Shown here in pieces: positions 25,951-34,730 of a stretch of 64,000 nt of DNA. The notes beneath the pieces are model-generated. The model made no database searches, was not told the origin of the DNA, and saw only the letters and a program-made list of their open reading frames with translations. The number at the start of each line of letters is the position of its first letter. Position 1 is the stretch's first letter. Both the position numbers and the translations under genes were made by a program. The DNA comes from Candidatus Atribacteria bacterium (GTDB lineage: Bacteria; Atribacterota; JS1; SB-45; 34-128): contig DMCY01000093.1 in NCBI GenBank assembly GCA_003451675.1, positions 4,203 to 68,202 of the forward strand. The letters run 5' to 3'.

Positions 25951-27321
25951 TCATCTACCTCCTACTACTACCTTTTTTATTCTAAGGTGAGGACTACCAA
26001 AAGAGACTGGTAGAGGGCTTTGCCCCGCTTTTCCGCATCCACCACCTGTTTCAATCATTTTCAAATCATTTCCTACCCCCTCAATATTAAGAAGGGTGGT
26101 AAATAAATTCCCACTCAATACTACATCTTTAACCGGTTCAGCAATCTCCCCGTCTCTTATCATATAACCTTCCCCGGCACTAAAAGTAAACATCTCAAAG
26201 GTAGTCATCCCTCCATAGCAATCCTTGGCATAAATTCCTTTCTTTATTCCGGATAATAAATCTTTAAAAGGAACATCTCCATTTTCGATATAAGTATTGG
26301 TCATTCGAACAATAGGTTTAAAGCGATAATTGAGGGCACGGGCATTTCCGGTTGGCTCTTCCCCCATTTTAACAGCAGTTTCCCGCGAATGTAATCTACC
26401 TGTTAGGATTCCATCTTTTATCAGATAATTTTTCTTTGTTCTAACTCCTTCATCATCATATTTGGCAGAACCTAATAAATCCGGAATAGAACCATCATCA
26501 ACTACATTAAGTTTGGGTGAGCCATATTTCTTCCCTAATTTCATTAAACCACTCATCCTCTCATCTTCATATAAAAAATCAGCTTCACTAAGATGTCCAA
26601 AAGCCTCATGGATAAAAACTCCGCCTAATATTTGATCTAAAATAACCGTATATTCCCCACCTTCCACTGGCTGTGCCTTAAGAAGATTGACTGCCCGAAA
26701 AGCTGCCTTTTGTGCTTTGGTAGAAATTTTTTCCATTATTTCAAAACCCTTGGTAGTTCCAATGCTTTCACTGGCCAGCTGAACATTATCTCCCTCCCGA
26801 GCTATAGCCGTAAAACGCGCACTCAAAAATGGTTTTTCCTGTTCGATATAACTACCTTCAGAATTGGCAAAATAAGTAGTAGAAAACCTGTCTGTATAGA
26901 TTACGTTAGAGGATTGGATCAGAGGATTAGATTTCATAATTATATTATTATAATTTTCCATTAATTTCTTTTTCTCTCTCAAACTTATCTGGCGAAAATC
27001 CTTATCTAATTCCCGCTTAATTATTTCCACCACTGGCGAAACAACAGCCAATTTGCTCTCTTCTTTGCCAATTAAACTCGCCACTTCTATTGCCTCTCTA
27101 ACTTTCTCTTCTAAATTATCAAACTGATTAAAGGAAACAAAGCCCCATCCCCCTTTTACCAGAACACGAACATTTCCTCCTGTCTGCTGGGAGCAATTTA
27201 TCTTTTCTAATTTCTTCCCCTGAAAATGAATGGTAGCGGCTTCTTTCTTTTCCGCCCTTATCTCGATATAATCTGCTTTATACTTATTATTTTCTAAAAT
27301 CTTTTTTAAAATCTCTCTCAC
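25951..27321 (-). CDS. tldD: TldD zinc metalloprotease subunit
   Basis: 456 residues. The zinc-binding HEAFGH motif lies near 238-243 in GGVFIHEAFGHLSEADF, and the C-terminal third zinc ligand region includes KDCYGGMTTFEMFTFSAGEGYMI. Together with TldE it forms the cytoplasmic TldD/E protease. The gene is 14 bases downstream of the YhaM-like gene and one base from tldE. No modified-peptide (RiPP) precursor was found nearby, so a housekeeping role is assumed. Confidence 0.95.
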   Translation of the reverse strand: MREILKKILENNKYKADYIEIRAEKKEAATIHFQGKKLEKINCSQQTGGNVRVLVKGGWGFVSFNQFDNLEEKVREAIEVASLIGKEESKLAVVSPVVEIIKRELDKDFRQISLREKKKLMENYNNIIMKSNPLIQSSNVIYTDRFSTTYFANSEGSYIEQEKPFLSARFTAIAREGDNVQLASESIGTTKGFEIMEKISTKAQKAAFRAVNLLKAQPVEGGEYTVILDQILGGVFIHEAFGHLSEADFLYEDERMSGLMKLGKKYGSPKLNVVDDGSIPDLLGSAKYDDEGVRTKKNYLIKDGILTGRLHSRETAVKMGEEPTGNARALNYRFKPIVRMTNTYIENGDVPFKDLLSGIKKGIYAKDCYGGMTTFEMFTFSAGEGYMIRDGEIAEPVKDVVLSGNLFTTLLNIEGVGNDLKMIETGGGCGKAGQSPLPVSFGSPHLRIKKVVVGGR

Positions 27322-27335
27322 TATTATTTTCTCCT

Positions 27336-28337
27336 TTAACCTTCTTCAGTCTCATTTATTTTATTTTTTAATATTGCTTCTTCATCTAAATAAATTGACC
27401 TTTCTAACCACCAAATCCATTTGCTCCATTTTTCTTTAAAATCTTTATTCTCTTCTTTGACATTTATAAAGCCACTTACCTTAGCATCCATCTCATCAGC
27501 ATAATGAAGAGCTATAGCTGTTAAAATACTGGGAAGTCTGGGGGAACCGAATTCAAAATGGCCATGATGGCTTAAAAGGGTATGTTTTACCATTAGTTCT
27601 AAGTCTTTTGGAAAATTATCCAAACCTTTTATTTTTTGGTCAATCATCTCTATACCTATGGTAATGTGGCCCAGAAGCTTACCTTCATCAGTATGTTCCA
27701 TAACCTTATCGTAGGCATATTCCCTTATTTTACCTATATCATGAAGAATAGCCATAGTAATTAAAAAATCACGGTTCATTTCTTTATAGATATTACCTAC
27801 AGTCTCACAAATATTCACTACATTTACAGTATGCTCAGCTAAACCGCCGATATAAGGTTGATGTACTTTCATTGCTGCTGGTGCCCTTGTAAACTTTGCC
27901 GTAAATTCCGGGTCATCAAAAAAACTCTTTAAAAGATTCTTTAAGTGATAATCTTCGATAGAATTAATCTTTGAAAAAATCTTACGCATCAGTTCATCTA
28001 AATTTTCTTTTGATTGAGGTAAATAATCTGAATAATCTAAATCCAAGGGGGGAGTTTCGGTAAGAGAAGAAACAGTTGCCTGAAGGGTCCCGTCAATCTT
28101 TTTTTTAGTTACATACCCCTGGACTCGGGCAAATTTAATCTTGCTTAATTTCTCCACTCTATCATTAGGAACATCCCAATTAATGGCTTCAATTTCTCCG
28201 GTCTTATCGGCGATTTTAAAGAACATATCTATAGTTTTTTTATCCCGCCTTACTTTAAACTCTACATCTTTCAAGAAAAAAATGTCGTTAATCCTGGTAT
28301 TTAAATTTAAATCAGTCACCATTTGTTTTTTAACCAA
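27336..28337 (-). CDS. YhaM-family 3'-5' exoribonuclease (OB fold plus HD domain)
   Basis: 333 residues. An OB-fold domain at about 15-95 (FFLKDVEFKVRRDKKTIDMF and VQGYVTKK) precedes an HD phosphohydrolase domain with LAEHTVNVVNICETVGNIY and MAILHDIGKIREYAYD (His-Asp metal ligands near 195-205). This two-domain layout is that of YhaM/CbfI nucleases that trim 3' ends of RNA or DNA. No extra domain is present. The gene begins the tldD-tldE unit. Confidence 0.9.
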   Translation of the reverse strand: MVKKQMVTDLNLNTRINDIFFLKDVEFKVRRDKKTIDMFFKIADKTGEIEAINWDVPNDRVEKLSKIKFARVQGYVTKKKIDGTLQATVSSLTETPPLDLDYSDYLPQSKENLDELMRKIFSKINSIEDYHLKNLLKSFFDDPEFTAKFTRAPAAMKVHQPYIGGLAEHTVNVVNICETVGNIYKEMNRDFLITMAILHDIGKIREYAYDKVMEHTDEGKLLGHITIGIEMIDQKIKGLDNFPKDLELMVKHTLLSHHGHFEFGSPRLPSILTAIALHYADEMDAKVSGFINVKEENKDFKEKWSKWIWWLERSIYLDEEAILKNKINETEEG

Positions 28338-28484
28338 AGCACTTCACTCCTTTTCTGATATTTTTGATACAGGGATGGTTTTTGTAATAAAAACTTGACA
28401 ATAATATCTATTTTCTTTATTCTATTTTCAGTAAAGACTCTTTCAGTTACCTATTAATTTTAAATTTATTCTCAAAAATAATAA

Positions 28485-28568
28485 GCCGAAGTGGCGGAAC
28501 TGGTAGACGCGCTACGTTCAGGGCGTAGTAGGTGTATGCCTGTGGGGGTTCAAATCCCCCCTTCGGCA
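28485..28568 (+). tRNA. tRNA-Leu (anticodon CAG)
   Basis: Acceptor GCCGAAG pairs with CTTCGGC. The anticodon stem CTACG/CGTAG encloses loop TTCAGGG with anticodon CAG at 28519-28521. The long variable arm (AGGTGTATGCCT) and T arm GGGGG-TTCAAAT-CCCCC are typical of class II tRNA-Leu. CCA is not encoded. The 3' half is overlapped by the end of the aminotransferase ORF on the other strand. Confidence 0.95.
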
Positions 28569-29594
28569 CCTCTTTACATAATCAGATAGCGCTTCTACTA
28601 CTCTATCCATTTCCCAATCTTCTCCAATGGTAAATCTGATAAATTGGTCGCCCAAACCAGAAAACTCATTTTCCCAGCCAGGTAAAGCATAAACTCCTCT
28701 TTCCTTTAAATGCTTCCAAATTTTTTTACATTCTTCTTTATCTCTAAACTCTACTAAAACAAAATTTGCTTTTGAATCATAAGCGAAAAATCCTAACTCA
28801 TTTATTTGCCTTACAAACTTATCTCTTGTTTTCTTTATTTTCTCCCAAGCTTTTTGATAATAATCTAAATATTTCAGGACCTTTTCTGCAGCCTTCTCGG
28901 CCATTCTATTCACTCTAAAATATTGACCAAAAGCTGCCAATCTTCTTATATTTTGCGGGTTAGAAATGGCAAAGCCCAAGCGCAATCCGGCTAATCCAAA
29001 ATTTTTAGAAAAACTTCGGGAAATAACCAAATTATCATATTTGTCAATTAAGTCTACCATAGTTTCTTCTAAATATTCATAATTACACTCATCAACTACC
29101 ACCATCCCTTTTGTTCTTTGTAGAATATCAATAATCTTTTCTCTGGGGATTCCTGTCCCGGTAGGATTATTAGGATTACATATCCATATCAATGAGGTTT
29201 TCTTTAGTTGTTTAGCAGAATAATTAATATTATATTCTCTATTATGCAGACAATTAACTAAAACCTTGGGTAAACCTGATCTATCAGCACTGACCTCATA
29301 TTGAAAAAAAGTAGGAATGGGGATTAAGACCTCTCCTTGATAAGCTCGAGTAACTATTTCAATAACTTCATCTGAACCATTAGTGGGCAAAATATTCTCT
29401 CTATTTACTCCTACATGCTCTGCTAAAACTTGACATAGTTGGGAATACCCTCCTCCTGAAGGATAAAGATTAATGTCCTTTAATTCTGTAGACAACTCTT
29501 TTAGTAGCATGGCAGGCAGAGGATATTTAAAATAGGAATGACTTAAAAATATTTTTTCTTTTTTAAAAGGTTTTATCTTCTCTTTGTTTTTCAT
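28518..29594 (-). CDS. Class I/II aminotransferase, histidinol-phosphate aminotransferase type
   Basis: 358 residues of PLP fold type I. The cofactor site is shown by WICNPNNPTGTGIPREKI, VVDECNYEYLE and the Schiff-base lysine in RSFSKNFGLAGLRLGF. The protein is closest in style to HisC or CobD-like threonine-phosphate decarboxylase; no his or cob genes are near, so the substrate is left open. The last ~18 residues (RRGDLNPHRHTPTTP) are the antisense of tRNA-Leu, so the frame has lost its own stop or was always this way. The real family end is near DYVKR. Confidence 0.85.
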   Translation of the reverse strand: MKNKEKIKPFKKEKIFLSHSYFKYPLPAMLLKELSTELKDINLYPSGGGYSQLCQVLAEHVGVNRENILPTNGSDEVIEIVTRAYQGEVLIPIPTFFQYEVSADRSGLPKVLVNCLHNREYNINYSAKQLKKTSLIWICNPNNPTGTGIPREKIIDILQRTKGMVVVDECNYEYLEETMVDLIDKYDNLVISRSFSKNFGLAGLRLGFAISNPQNIRRLAAFGQYFRVNRMAEKAAEKVLKYLDYYQKAWEKIKKTRDKFVRQINELGFFAYDSKANFVLVEFRDKEECKKIWKHLKERGVYALPGWENEFSGLGDQFIRFTIGEDWEMDRVVEALSDYVKRCRRGDLNPHRHTPTTP

Positions 29595-29631
29595 CTTTTT
29601 GTTCTAATTATTTTCTCCTCTTTTTATCATT

Positions 29632-30723
29632 TTATCCTTTAAGATATTTAGAGATTAGCTCTTTCCATTCTTTATCGAAAACTCCTCTTAAAGAATCTTT
29701 TTCTCTTTCGGTCATAAAAGAAGCTTCGATAGAATTAAAACTAATCTTTCTAATCTCCTCTAAACTAAATCCAAACTTTTTAATTAAAATTAAATATTCT
29801 TTAGTAATCGAAGTATCAAACATAGTAGGGTCATCAGAATTGATAGTTACCATTAACCCTTCTTTAAAATAATTTCTAACTGGATGTTCTGCAAATTTTT
29901 TACATGCCCGCGTCTTGATATTACTTACTACACACACCTCTAAAGGTATCTGTCTTTCTTTAAGAAAAGCAATTAATCGGGGGTCTTCATAAGCCCTTAA
30001 TCCATGACCTATCCGCTCTGCTTTCAATTCATTCACAGCTGCCCAAATAGATTTAGCACCATCAGTCTCACCAGCATGGGCAGTAAGCCGAAAACCTAGT
30101 TCTCTGGCTTCCCCATAGACTTTGGCAAATAGACCTGCCAGGAATATTTTTTCACTTCCTCCCAGCCCAATGCCTATAAGCCCCCGCCCTAAATAACCGC
30201 TCAGTTCTTTCACCAAATTAAGCCCCATGCGCGGACCATAATCCCTGACTACATCTACAATCAATTCACTTCGAATTCCAAAATCATCAAAAGCTTTTTT
30301 CTTACCTTTAATCAAACTTTCGGTTATTCCAGATGCAGATAATCGCTTATTTCTGAAAGTGAAATCTCGAGGAGAATAGAAAGCCTCTACATATTTCACA
30401 TTTTGTTCACTCAGACTCTTTAGAACCTGGTAAGATAATTCCTCAAAATCCTCATATTCAGTAATAAAACTGTTCTTCCATAACCAAACTTTAATAAATT
30501 GAGTAAAATTAGAGTAGGTTAAATGCCTTTTAAGGTCTTTAAGATTCTTGATGGAGGAATTTTTATTTCGTTTTTGAATAAAGTTTAATAAAGTTGGTAA
30601 AGGAATTGCTCCTTCTAAGTGGAGATGGAGTTCAACTTTAGGTATTTCTCGCATAAATTGCGCTAATTTGTCCGAATGTTCTATTTCATTATTATTAAGA
30701 ATTTGTATCTCTCTCCCTTTCAA
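29632..30723 (-). CDS. add: Adenosine deaminase
   Basis: 363 residues. All zinc and catalytic motifs are present: KVELHLHLEGAIP, TAHAGETDGA with the catalytic Glu region, RIGHGLRAYEDP and TINSDDPTMF. It deaminates adenosine to inosine. The open frame begins with a TTG preceded by overlap with the zincin gene; a start at MREIPKVELH (24 residues in) is also possible. It connects functionally with the nucleoside transporter and phosphorylases at the far end of the window, although not in the same operon. Confidence 0.93.
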   Translation of the reverse strand: MKGREIQILNNNEIEHSDKLAQFMREIPKVELHLHLEGAIPLPTLLNFIQKRNKNSSIKNLKDLKRHLTYSNFTQFIKVWLWKNSFITEYEDFEELSYQVLKSLSEQNVKYVEAFYSPRDFTFRNKRLSASGITESLIKGKKKAFDDFGIRSELIVDVVRDYGPRMGLNLVKELSGYLGRGLIGIGLGGSEKIFLAGLFAKVYGEARELGFRLTAHAGETDGAKSIWAAVNELKAERIGHGLRAYEDPRLIAFLKERQIPLEVCVVSNIKTRACKKFAEHPVRNYFKEGLMVTINSDDPTMFDTSITKEYLILIKKFGFSLEEIRKISFNSIEASFMTEREKDSLRGVFDKEWKELISKYLKG

Positions 30724-31084
30724 TCTTTCTCAAATCTGCCTCTCCCAAACCAAAATAATGCCCAATTTCATGAATAACCACTTTTCTGACCGATTCTTTT
30801 ATGTCTTCTTTATTTTTACAACGAATTTCTATAGGTTTTTTAAAGATAATAATCTTATCAGGTAAAACATTCTTATACCAGATACCTCTTCTGGAATAAG
30901 GAACCCCCCGATAAAGACCTAAAAGACCATAGGGCGATCTGATCTTCATCTCCCTAAGAAGTTCTTGAGAAGGCAAATCTTCAATAACTACGGCAATATT
31001 TTCCATCCTTTCTCTGAATTTTTCAGGAAGGGTGCTTATTGCCTCAGTTACTAATTCCTCAAATTCTTCTTCGGTTACTTTCAT
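30695..31084 (-). CDS. Small zincin-like metallopeptidase (PF06262 type)
   Basis: 129 residues. The C-terminal KVVIHEIGHYFGLGEADLRK carries HExxHxxGxxE, the zinc site of the minimal zincin family often annotated as possibly acetylated or 'metallopeptidase family protein'. The N-terminus (EEFEELVTEAISTLPEKF) is also typical of this group, with a GLYRGVP segment before the active site. The cellular substrate is unknown. It overlaps the start of the adenosine deaminase frame by up to 29 bases and follows the flavodoxin gene by one base. Confidence 0.88.
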   Translation of the reverse strand: MKVTEEEFEELVTEAISTLPEKFRERMENIAVVIEDLPSQELLREMKIRSPYGLLGLYRGVPYSRRGIWYKNVLPDKIIIFKKPIEIRCKNKEDIKESVRKVVIHEIGHYFGLGEADLRKIERERDTNS

Positions 31085-31085
31085 T

Positions 31086-31571
31086 TTACTTTTTTAGCTT
31101 TTCTTCCAAATTTTTTATAAATTCTTTCACTTTCTGCAGGTATTGGTCCCTGTTTACTTCTCGGGAGGTCAACTCAAGTAAAGCAAGTGGAGGTTTTTGG
31201 CAGATATCTTCCATATCTGTAAATACCTTCTTAGCATCTGAACCCAAACAGGTGCAGAAAAAAGCTACATTTTTAAAATCTTCCTTATGTAAAGAAAGAT
31301 AGGTCCTGATAGGAGCAGATATATTTCCAGCCCAAATAGGAGTTCCAATAATTACCAGATCATATATAGAGGGATTTTTCTTAAGTTCTTTAATTGTAGT
31401 AAATCTTCTATTAACAGCATCATTGCCAGCGCTTAAAAATCCTGAAACTCCTCTTCTATCTTTTGTATCAAAAATTTCTTCAATGTCACACTTTAAGATT
31501 TCAGAAATAGCTTTGGCTACTTTTTTAGTTCTGCCGCTTCTCGAATAAAATACTACCAATATTTTTTCCAT
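31086..31571 (-). CDS. Flavodoxin-family FMN protein
   Basis: About 161 residues from the ATG at 31571, chosen because GGAAGGGAAG lies eight bases before it; the frame extends 12 codons further. MEKILVVFYSRSGRTKKVAK is the FMN phosphate loop, and VIIGTPIWAGNISAPIRTYL lines the flavin ring. It is similar to the single-domain flavodoxins that serve as reductases or electron carriers in anaerobes. It follows a nitroreductase gene with which it may share electrons. Confidence 0.85.
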   Translation of the reverse strand: MEKILVVFYSRSGRTKKVAKAISEILKCDIEEIFDTKDRRGVSGFLSAGNDAVNRRFTTIKELKKNPSIYDLVIIGTPIWAGNISAPIRTYLSLHKEDFKNVAFFCTCLGSDAKKVFTDMEDICQKPPLALLELTSREVNRDQYLQKVKEFIKNLEEKLKK

Positions 31572-31669
31572 TTTATAACTTCCCTTCCATTTTTTCTTAC
31601 TTTCCATTATAGCTAATTTCCTTCATAAAAAAAGCTTTAGAAATAGTTATGAATTATTATCGGAAAAAT

Positions 31670-32299
31670 TTAGTCAATAAATTCTAATACCTCGTCTATT
31701 TTCTTTACAATCTTGGGTTTTGGCTCTTGATCAGGAATACCCATCGGAACTAATGCCATTAACCTCCATGGTTCTTCTATTTTCAGTATTTCCTTTAATG
31801 CCGGTGCAGCAATTAGAGGGCCACACATCCAGCAGGTTCCATAACCTTTTTCTGTAGCAGCCAACAATAAATTCTCCACTGCAGCAGCAACACTTTGAAT
31901 CTCTACCTGGGAGCGCAAGAGCTCTGCTTGGCCCTTCTTTAACCCCTCTAACTTTAATACCTCGTCAATCATTGAATGATAAGGTTTTACCAGTACAGCA
32001 AAAACCAGGGGTGCCTTTACAAAAAAAGTAGAATAAGCCCTCATCCCCTTTACTTTAACTCCTGCTCCTTTTAATTCTTGCCAGTTACTAACTTCTTCTA
32101 TTTCGTTCATAATTGCCCTTTTCATCTCTCTCAATATATCTTTATTGCTTATAGCTATAAAACGCCACATCTGTTTATTGTGAGCACTAGGGGCAAGGGT
32201 AGCTGCATAAATAATATCATAAATATCTTCTTTGGGAATTTTATCTGATCTAAATTTACGTATACTCCTTCTTTTTTTAATTGCCTCTATTAATTCCAT
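31670..32299 (-). CDS. Nitroreductase-family FMN oxidoreductase
   Basis: About 209 residues from the ATG at 32299, which has an AAGGAG box eight bases upstream (the frame extends six codons more). MELIEAIKKRRSIRKFRSDK is the classic N-terminal FMN-binding block and APSAHNKQMWRFIAIS the second. GYGTCWMCGP near 155 is the C-terminal loop. A cytoplasmic flavin enzyme that reduces quinones, nitro compounds or serves as a dehalogenase-like protein; substrate not deducible. Confidence 0.92.
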   Translation of the reverse strand: MELIEAIKKRRSIRKFRSDKIPKEDIYDIIYAATLAPSAHNKQMWRFIAISNKDILREMKRAIMNEIEEVSNWQELKGAGVKVKGMRAYSTFFVKAPLVFAVLVKPYHSMIDEVLKLEGLKKGQAELLRSQVEIQSVAAAVENLLLAATEKGYGTCWMCGPLIAAPALKEILKIEEPWRLMALVPMGIPDQEPKPKIVKKIDEVLEFID

Positions 32300-32317
32300 T
32301 GTTATTACTCCTTCCAT

Positions 32318-32602
32318 TTATAATGTCCCACTGGCATTACGTATAAGGGGATAGGTTGCGCCCGCAGAGGGTGCAATCCTGAAACCTATTCTTTTTTCAA
32401 TAATTCCCTGGGCTGACCACAAGAGTTGCGAAACCTGTTCCAGAGTTAAAGAATAATCTTTAAATTCTCTTCTTGATCTCCTTCTGGCTAAGGCCTCTTC
32501 CACTGACATTTTCCCTTCTAACTGAGGTAAAGGGAGTTTAATCTCCTCTTCTGAAAAGGCATAAGCTATCAAAGGAGTTATAAAGATACTAATCATTATC
32601 AA
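32318..32602 (-). pseudogene. SagB/ThcOx-type nitroreductase, N-terminal fragment
   Basis: 94 residues. A signal-peptide-like start (MIMISIFITPLIAYAFSE) precedes VEEALARRRSRREFKDYSLT and LLWSAQGI...RIAPSAGATYPL, the first half of a SagB-type dehydrogenase of the kind found as secreted nitroreductase-like proteins. The frame then ends after RNASGTL, where the family would continue for another ~100 residues. The C-terminal half is missing, so a deletion has fused or cut it just before the intact nitroreductase gene. Confidence 0.7.
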
Positions 32603-32619
32603 AATAAATATTTTAGCAA

Positions 32620-33078
32620 TTAACCAACCTCCTTAAATTGCTCTTTTTCCCAGTCATATTTTTCTACCAATTCCCCAAAACTCATCTGGCCACACTTCAC
32701 CTTTTCTATATATCCCTTGCTCTGAAAGAAAAAGTTCTCTAAAGGATCTAATCTCTCGCCCTCTAACATCTTCAAAAGTATCTTAGAATATAAGCGGTCA
32801 TACAGCTTTATAATATTTTCTTCTTTTTGTTTAATACCTACTTTTGTGTTATCAATTCTCTCTATCCAATATCCCAAATTTACCAAATCTGGAGTTTCTT
32901 CATATCCTGACTGAGCAAAAAATTCTAAATCCTTCTTATGAGGTCTCAACTCCTCCAACCTTCCAATATTATAGCCCAACATATTCTCCAAAGCTATAAT
33001 TGATTTTTCCTCTGCTCGCACTTTTTCCACAATATTTACCTTTATATCCTTATCAATCAATAAAGTGTTATTAAACAA
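32620..33078 (-). CDS. Protein of unknown function
   Basis: 152 residues, not recognised. The composition is charged and mainly helical (for example IVEKVRAEEKSIIALENMLG, KQKEENIIKLYDRLYSKILL), with no membrane segment or signal peptide and one cysteine. The C-terminal EKYDWEKEQFKEVG is acidic. It lies 17 bases before the truncated SagB-like gene and faces away from lexA, with the lexA promoter and a long palindrome between them. No function is suggested. Confidence 0.6.
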   Translation of the reverse strand: MFNNTLLIDKDIKVNIVEKVRAEEKSIIALENMLGYNIGRLEELRPHKKDLEFFAQSGYEETPDLVNLGYWIERIDNTKVGIKQKEENIIKLYDRLYSKILLKMLEGERLDPLENFFFQSKGYIEKVKCGQMSFGELVEKYDWEKEQFKEVG

Positions 33079-33181
33079 TTCTCATCATTCTCCCTATTCT
33101 ATATTCTGCCTAAATAATAGCCATATATAAAATTTATATATAATTTTTTCTTTTTAATTTTATCACATTATTCTATTAAGG

Positions 33182-33224
33182 CAAGATGTAAACAAAAGTG
33201 CCAGGCACCTTTGTTTACATCTTG
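33182..33224. repeat. 43-nt near-perfect palindrome beside the lexA promoter
   Basis: CAAGATGTAAACAAA-A-GTGCC-A-GGCAC-C-TTTGTTTACATCTTG pairs over 20 positions with one mismatch. Its core GTGCCAGGCAC is a widely seen intergenic motif. The right arm overlaps the lexA -35 box by three bases, so it may be a mobile palindromic element that now contributes to the promoter. Confidence 0.75.
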
Positions 33225-33251
33225 ACAATAAACATACGTTTGTTTTATAAT
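33222..33251 (+). promoter_or_regulatory. lexA promoter with SOS operator
   Basis: TTGACA (33222-33227) and TATAAT (33246-33251) are separated by 18 bases and match the sigma-70 consensus exactly. The spacer holds TAAACATACGTTTGT (33229-33243), very close to the Gram-positive SOS box GAACATACGTTC. LexA therefore very probably represses its own gene. An AGGAGG ribosome site precedes the TTG start. Confidence 0.8.
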
Positions 33252-33285
33252 ATAATTAAATCAGTAGACAAGGAGGTAGAATATT

Positions 33286-33897
33286 TTGTCCAAATATTCA
33301 CTTTCCTCCAACCTTACTAAAACTTTTCAGTTAATTCAAAAAAAGATTAAAGAGAGTGGTTATCCACCCACTGTTCGAGAAATCTGTAAAGCAGTAGGGG
33401 TGACTTCTTCTGCTACTGCCCATAAATATCTTACTATTCTGGAAGAAAGAGGTTATATCAGTCGAGAGAAAGAAAGGTCTCGGGCTATTAAAATTATACC
33501 CCAGACCAAGAAAGTGCCTGTAGTAGGAAGTGTAGCTGCCGGAGAGCCTTTGTGGGCCTTAAAAGATATCACCGAAATTATCCCTATCCCCGAAGAACTT
33601 TCTGGTAGCGAAGAAAGTTTTATGGTAAAAGTTGAGGGTGATAGCATGATTGGCGACCACATTCTTGATGGAGATTATGTTATGGTTAAACCCCAGCAAG
33701 ATGCAGACAACGGGGATATCGTCATCGCTCTTTTAAATCAGGAAGAAGTTACCGTAAAAAGATTGTACAAAAAAGATAATCAGATTACCCTGCAACCTTC
33801 TAATCCTCTTTATAAACCTATAAATACTAAAAATGTAATTATTCTGGGCAAAGTTGTCGGAATTTTAAGAAGATTTAAGGGAGGGAAAAAACAGTAG
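33286..33897 (+). CDS. lexA: SOS repressor LexA
   Basis: 203 residues, starting at TTG nine bases after AGGAGG. The N-terminal winged helix (PPTVREICKAVGVTSSATAH) binds DNA. The C-terminal S24 peptidase domain has the Ala85-Gly86 cleavage site in GSVAAGEP, Ser120 in EGDSMIGD and Lys158 in TVKRL, so RecA-stimulated self-cleavage should work. It heads a plus-strand series with a DUF72 gene, dnaE and dinB. Its own operator lies in the promoter. Confidence 0.97.
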   Translation: MSKYSLSSNLTKTFQLIQKKIKESGYPPTVREICKAVGVTSSATAHKYLTILEERGYISREKERSRAIKIIPQTKKVPVVGSVAAGEPLWALKDITEIIPIPEELSGSEESFMVKVEGDSMIGDHILDGDYVMVKPQQDADNGDIVIALLNQEEVTVKRLYKKDNQITLQPSNPLYKPINTKNVIILGKVVGILRRFKGGKKQ

Positions 33898-33899
33898 AT

Positions 33900-34730
33900 A
33901 TGTTATATGTTGGCACTTCTGGTTTTAGCTATAAAGATTGGATAGGGCCCTTTTATCCTGAAAATATTGATAAAAAAGAGATGCTTAAATTGTATGCTCA
34001 AAAATTCAAGGTTACCGAAATTAATTCTACTTACTATAGTATACCCCACCCAGCATCTTTTTATTATTTACAACAAAAGGTCCCTGCTGACTTTAAATTT
34101 GTAGTAAAAGCTAATCAAGAAATGACTCATAGCCGAGAGGAAAATCCCACCGTCTTCAATGATTTCAAAAAATCTATAAAACCCCTAATAGAGTCAGGTA
34201 AATTCGCTTGTGTATTAGCCCAATTCCCTTATTCTTTTTATAATACTCCCATCAATCGGGATTATCTTCTCCGCTTTAAAAAAAGGATGGAAGATATACC
34301 TCTGGTGGTAGAATTTAGAAATTCCTACTGGATAAATGATGAAATATTTAGAATTTTAAAAAACAATGATATAGGCTTTTGTTGTGTAGACCAACCCCAG
34401 ATCAAAGGCTTAATTCCTCCTATAGCTGAAGCTACTTCTAATCTGGGTTATGTCAGATTTCACGGTCGAAATAAAATCAATTGGTGGGAACATGAAAAAG
34501 CTTATCAAAGATATGATTATCTCTATACTGAAGAAGAATTAAGAGAATGGGTGCCAAAAATAAAAAAGATTGCGGAAAAAACCACCGACCAATATATCTT
34601 TATGAACAATCATTATAAAGCTAAAGCAGTTAAAAATGCCTTGATGTTAATCAAACTCCTTAGAGAAGAAATAAAAGCTGGAGAAATTAAAGAAGTAGAG
34701 AAAGGGCAGGAAAAAGAGGAACAGGATTAA
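33900..34730 (+). CDS. DUF72 (YecE-like) protein
   Basis: 276 residues, a TIM-barrel DUF72 protein, recognised by MLYVGTSGFSYKDW, FYPENIDKKEMLKLYAQKF, EINSTYYSIP and the YVRFHGRNKINWWEH region. The ATG is two bases after the lexA stop, so the two genes are co-transcribed and would be SOS-controlled together. The family's biochemical role is unknown. A lysine-rich tail (KAGEIKEVEKGQEKEEQD) is low-complexity. Confidence 0.9.
   Translation: MLYVGTSGFSYKDWIGPFYPENIDKKEMLKLYAQKFKVTEINSTYYSIPHPASFYYLQQKVPADFKFVVKANQEMTHSREENPTVFNDFKKSIKPLIESGKFACVLAQFPYSFYNTPINRDYLLRFKKRMEDIPLVVEFRNSYWINDEIFRILKNNDIGFCCVDQPQIKGLIPPIAEATSNLGYVRFHGRNKINWWEHEKAYQRYDYLYTEEELREWVPKIKKIAEKTTDQYIFMNNHYKAKAVKNALMLIKLLREEIKAGEIKEVEKGQEKEEQD

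Noticed and set aside
24633..27321. RiPP (microcin-like) biosynthesis locus around tldD-tldE
   Set aside because: No precursor peptide, cyclodehydratase or exporter is near; the truncated SagB-like fragment is 5 kb away and broken.
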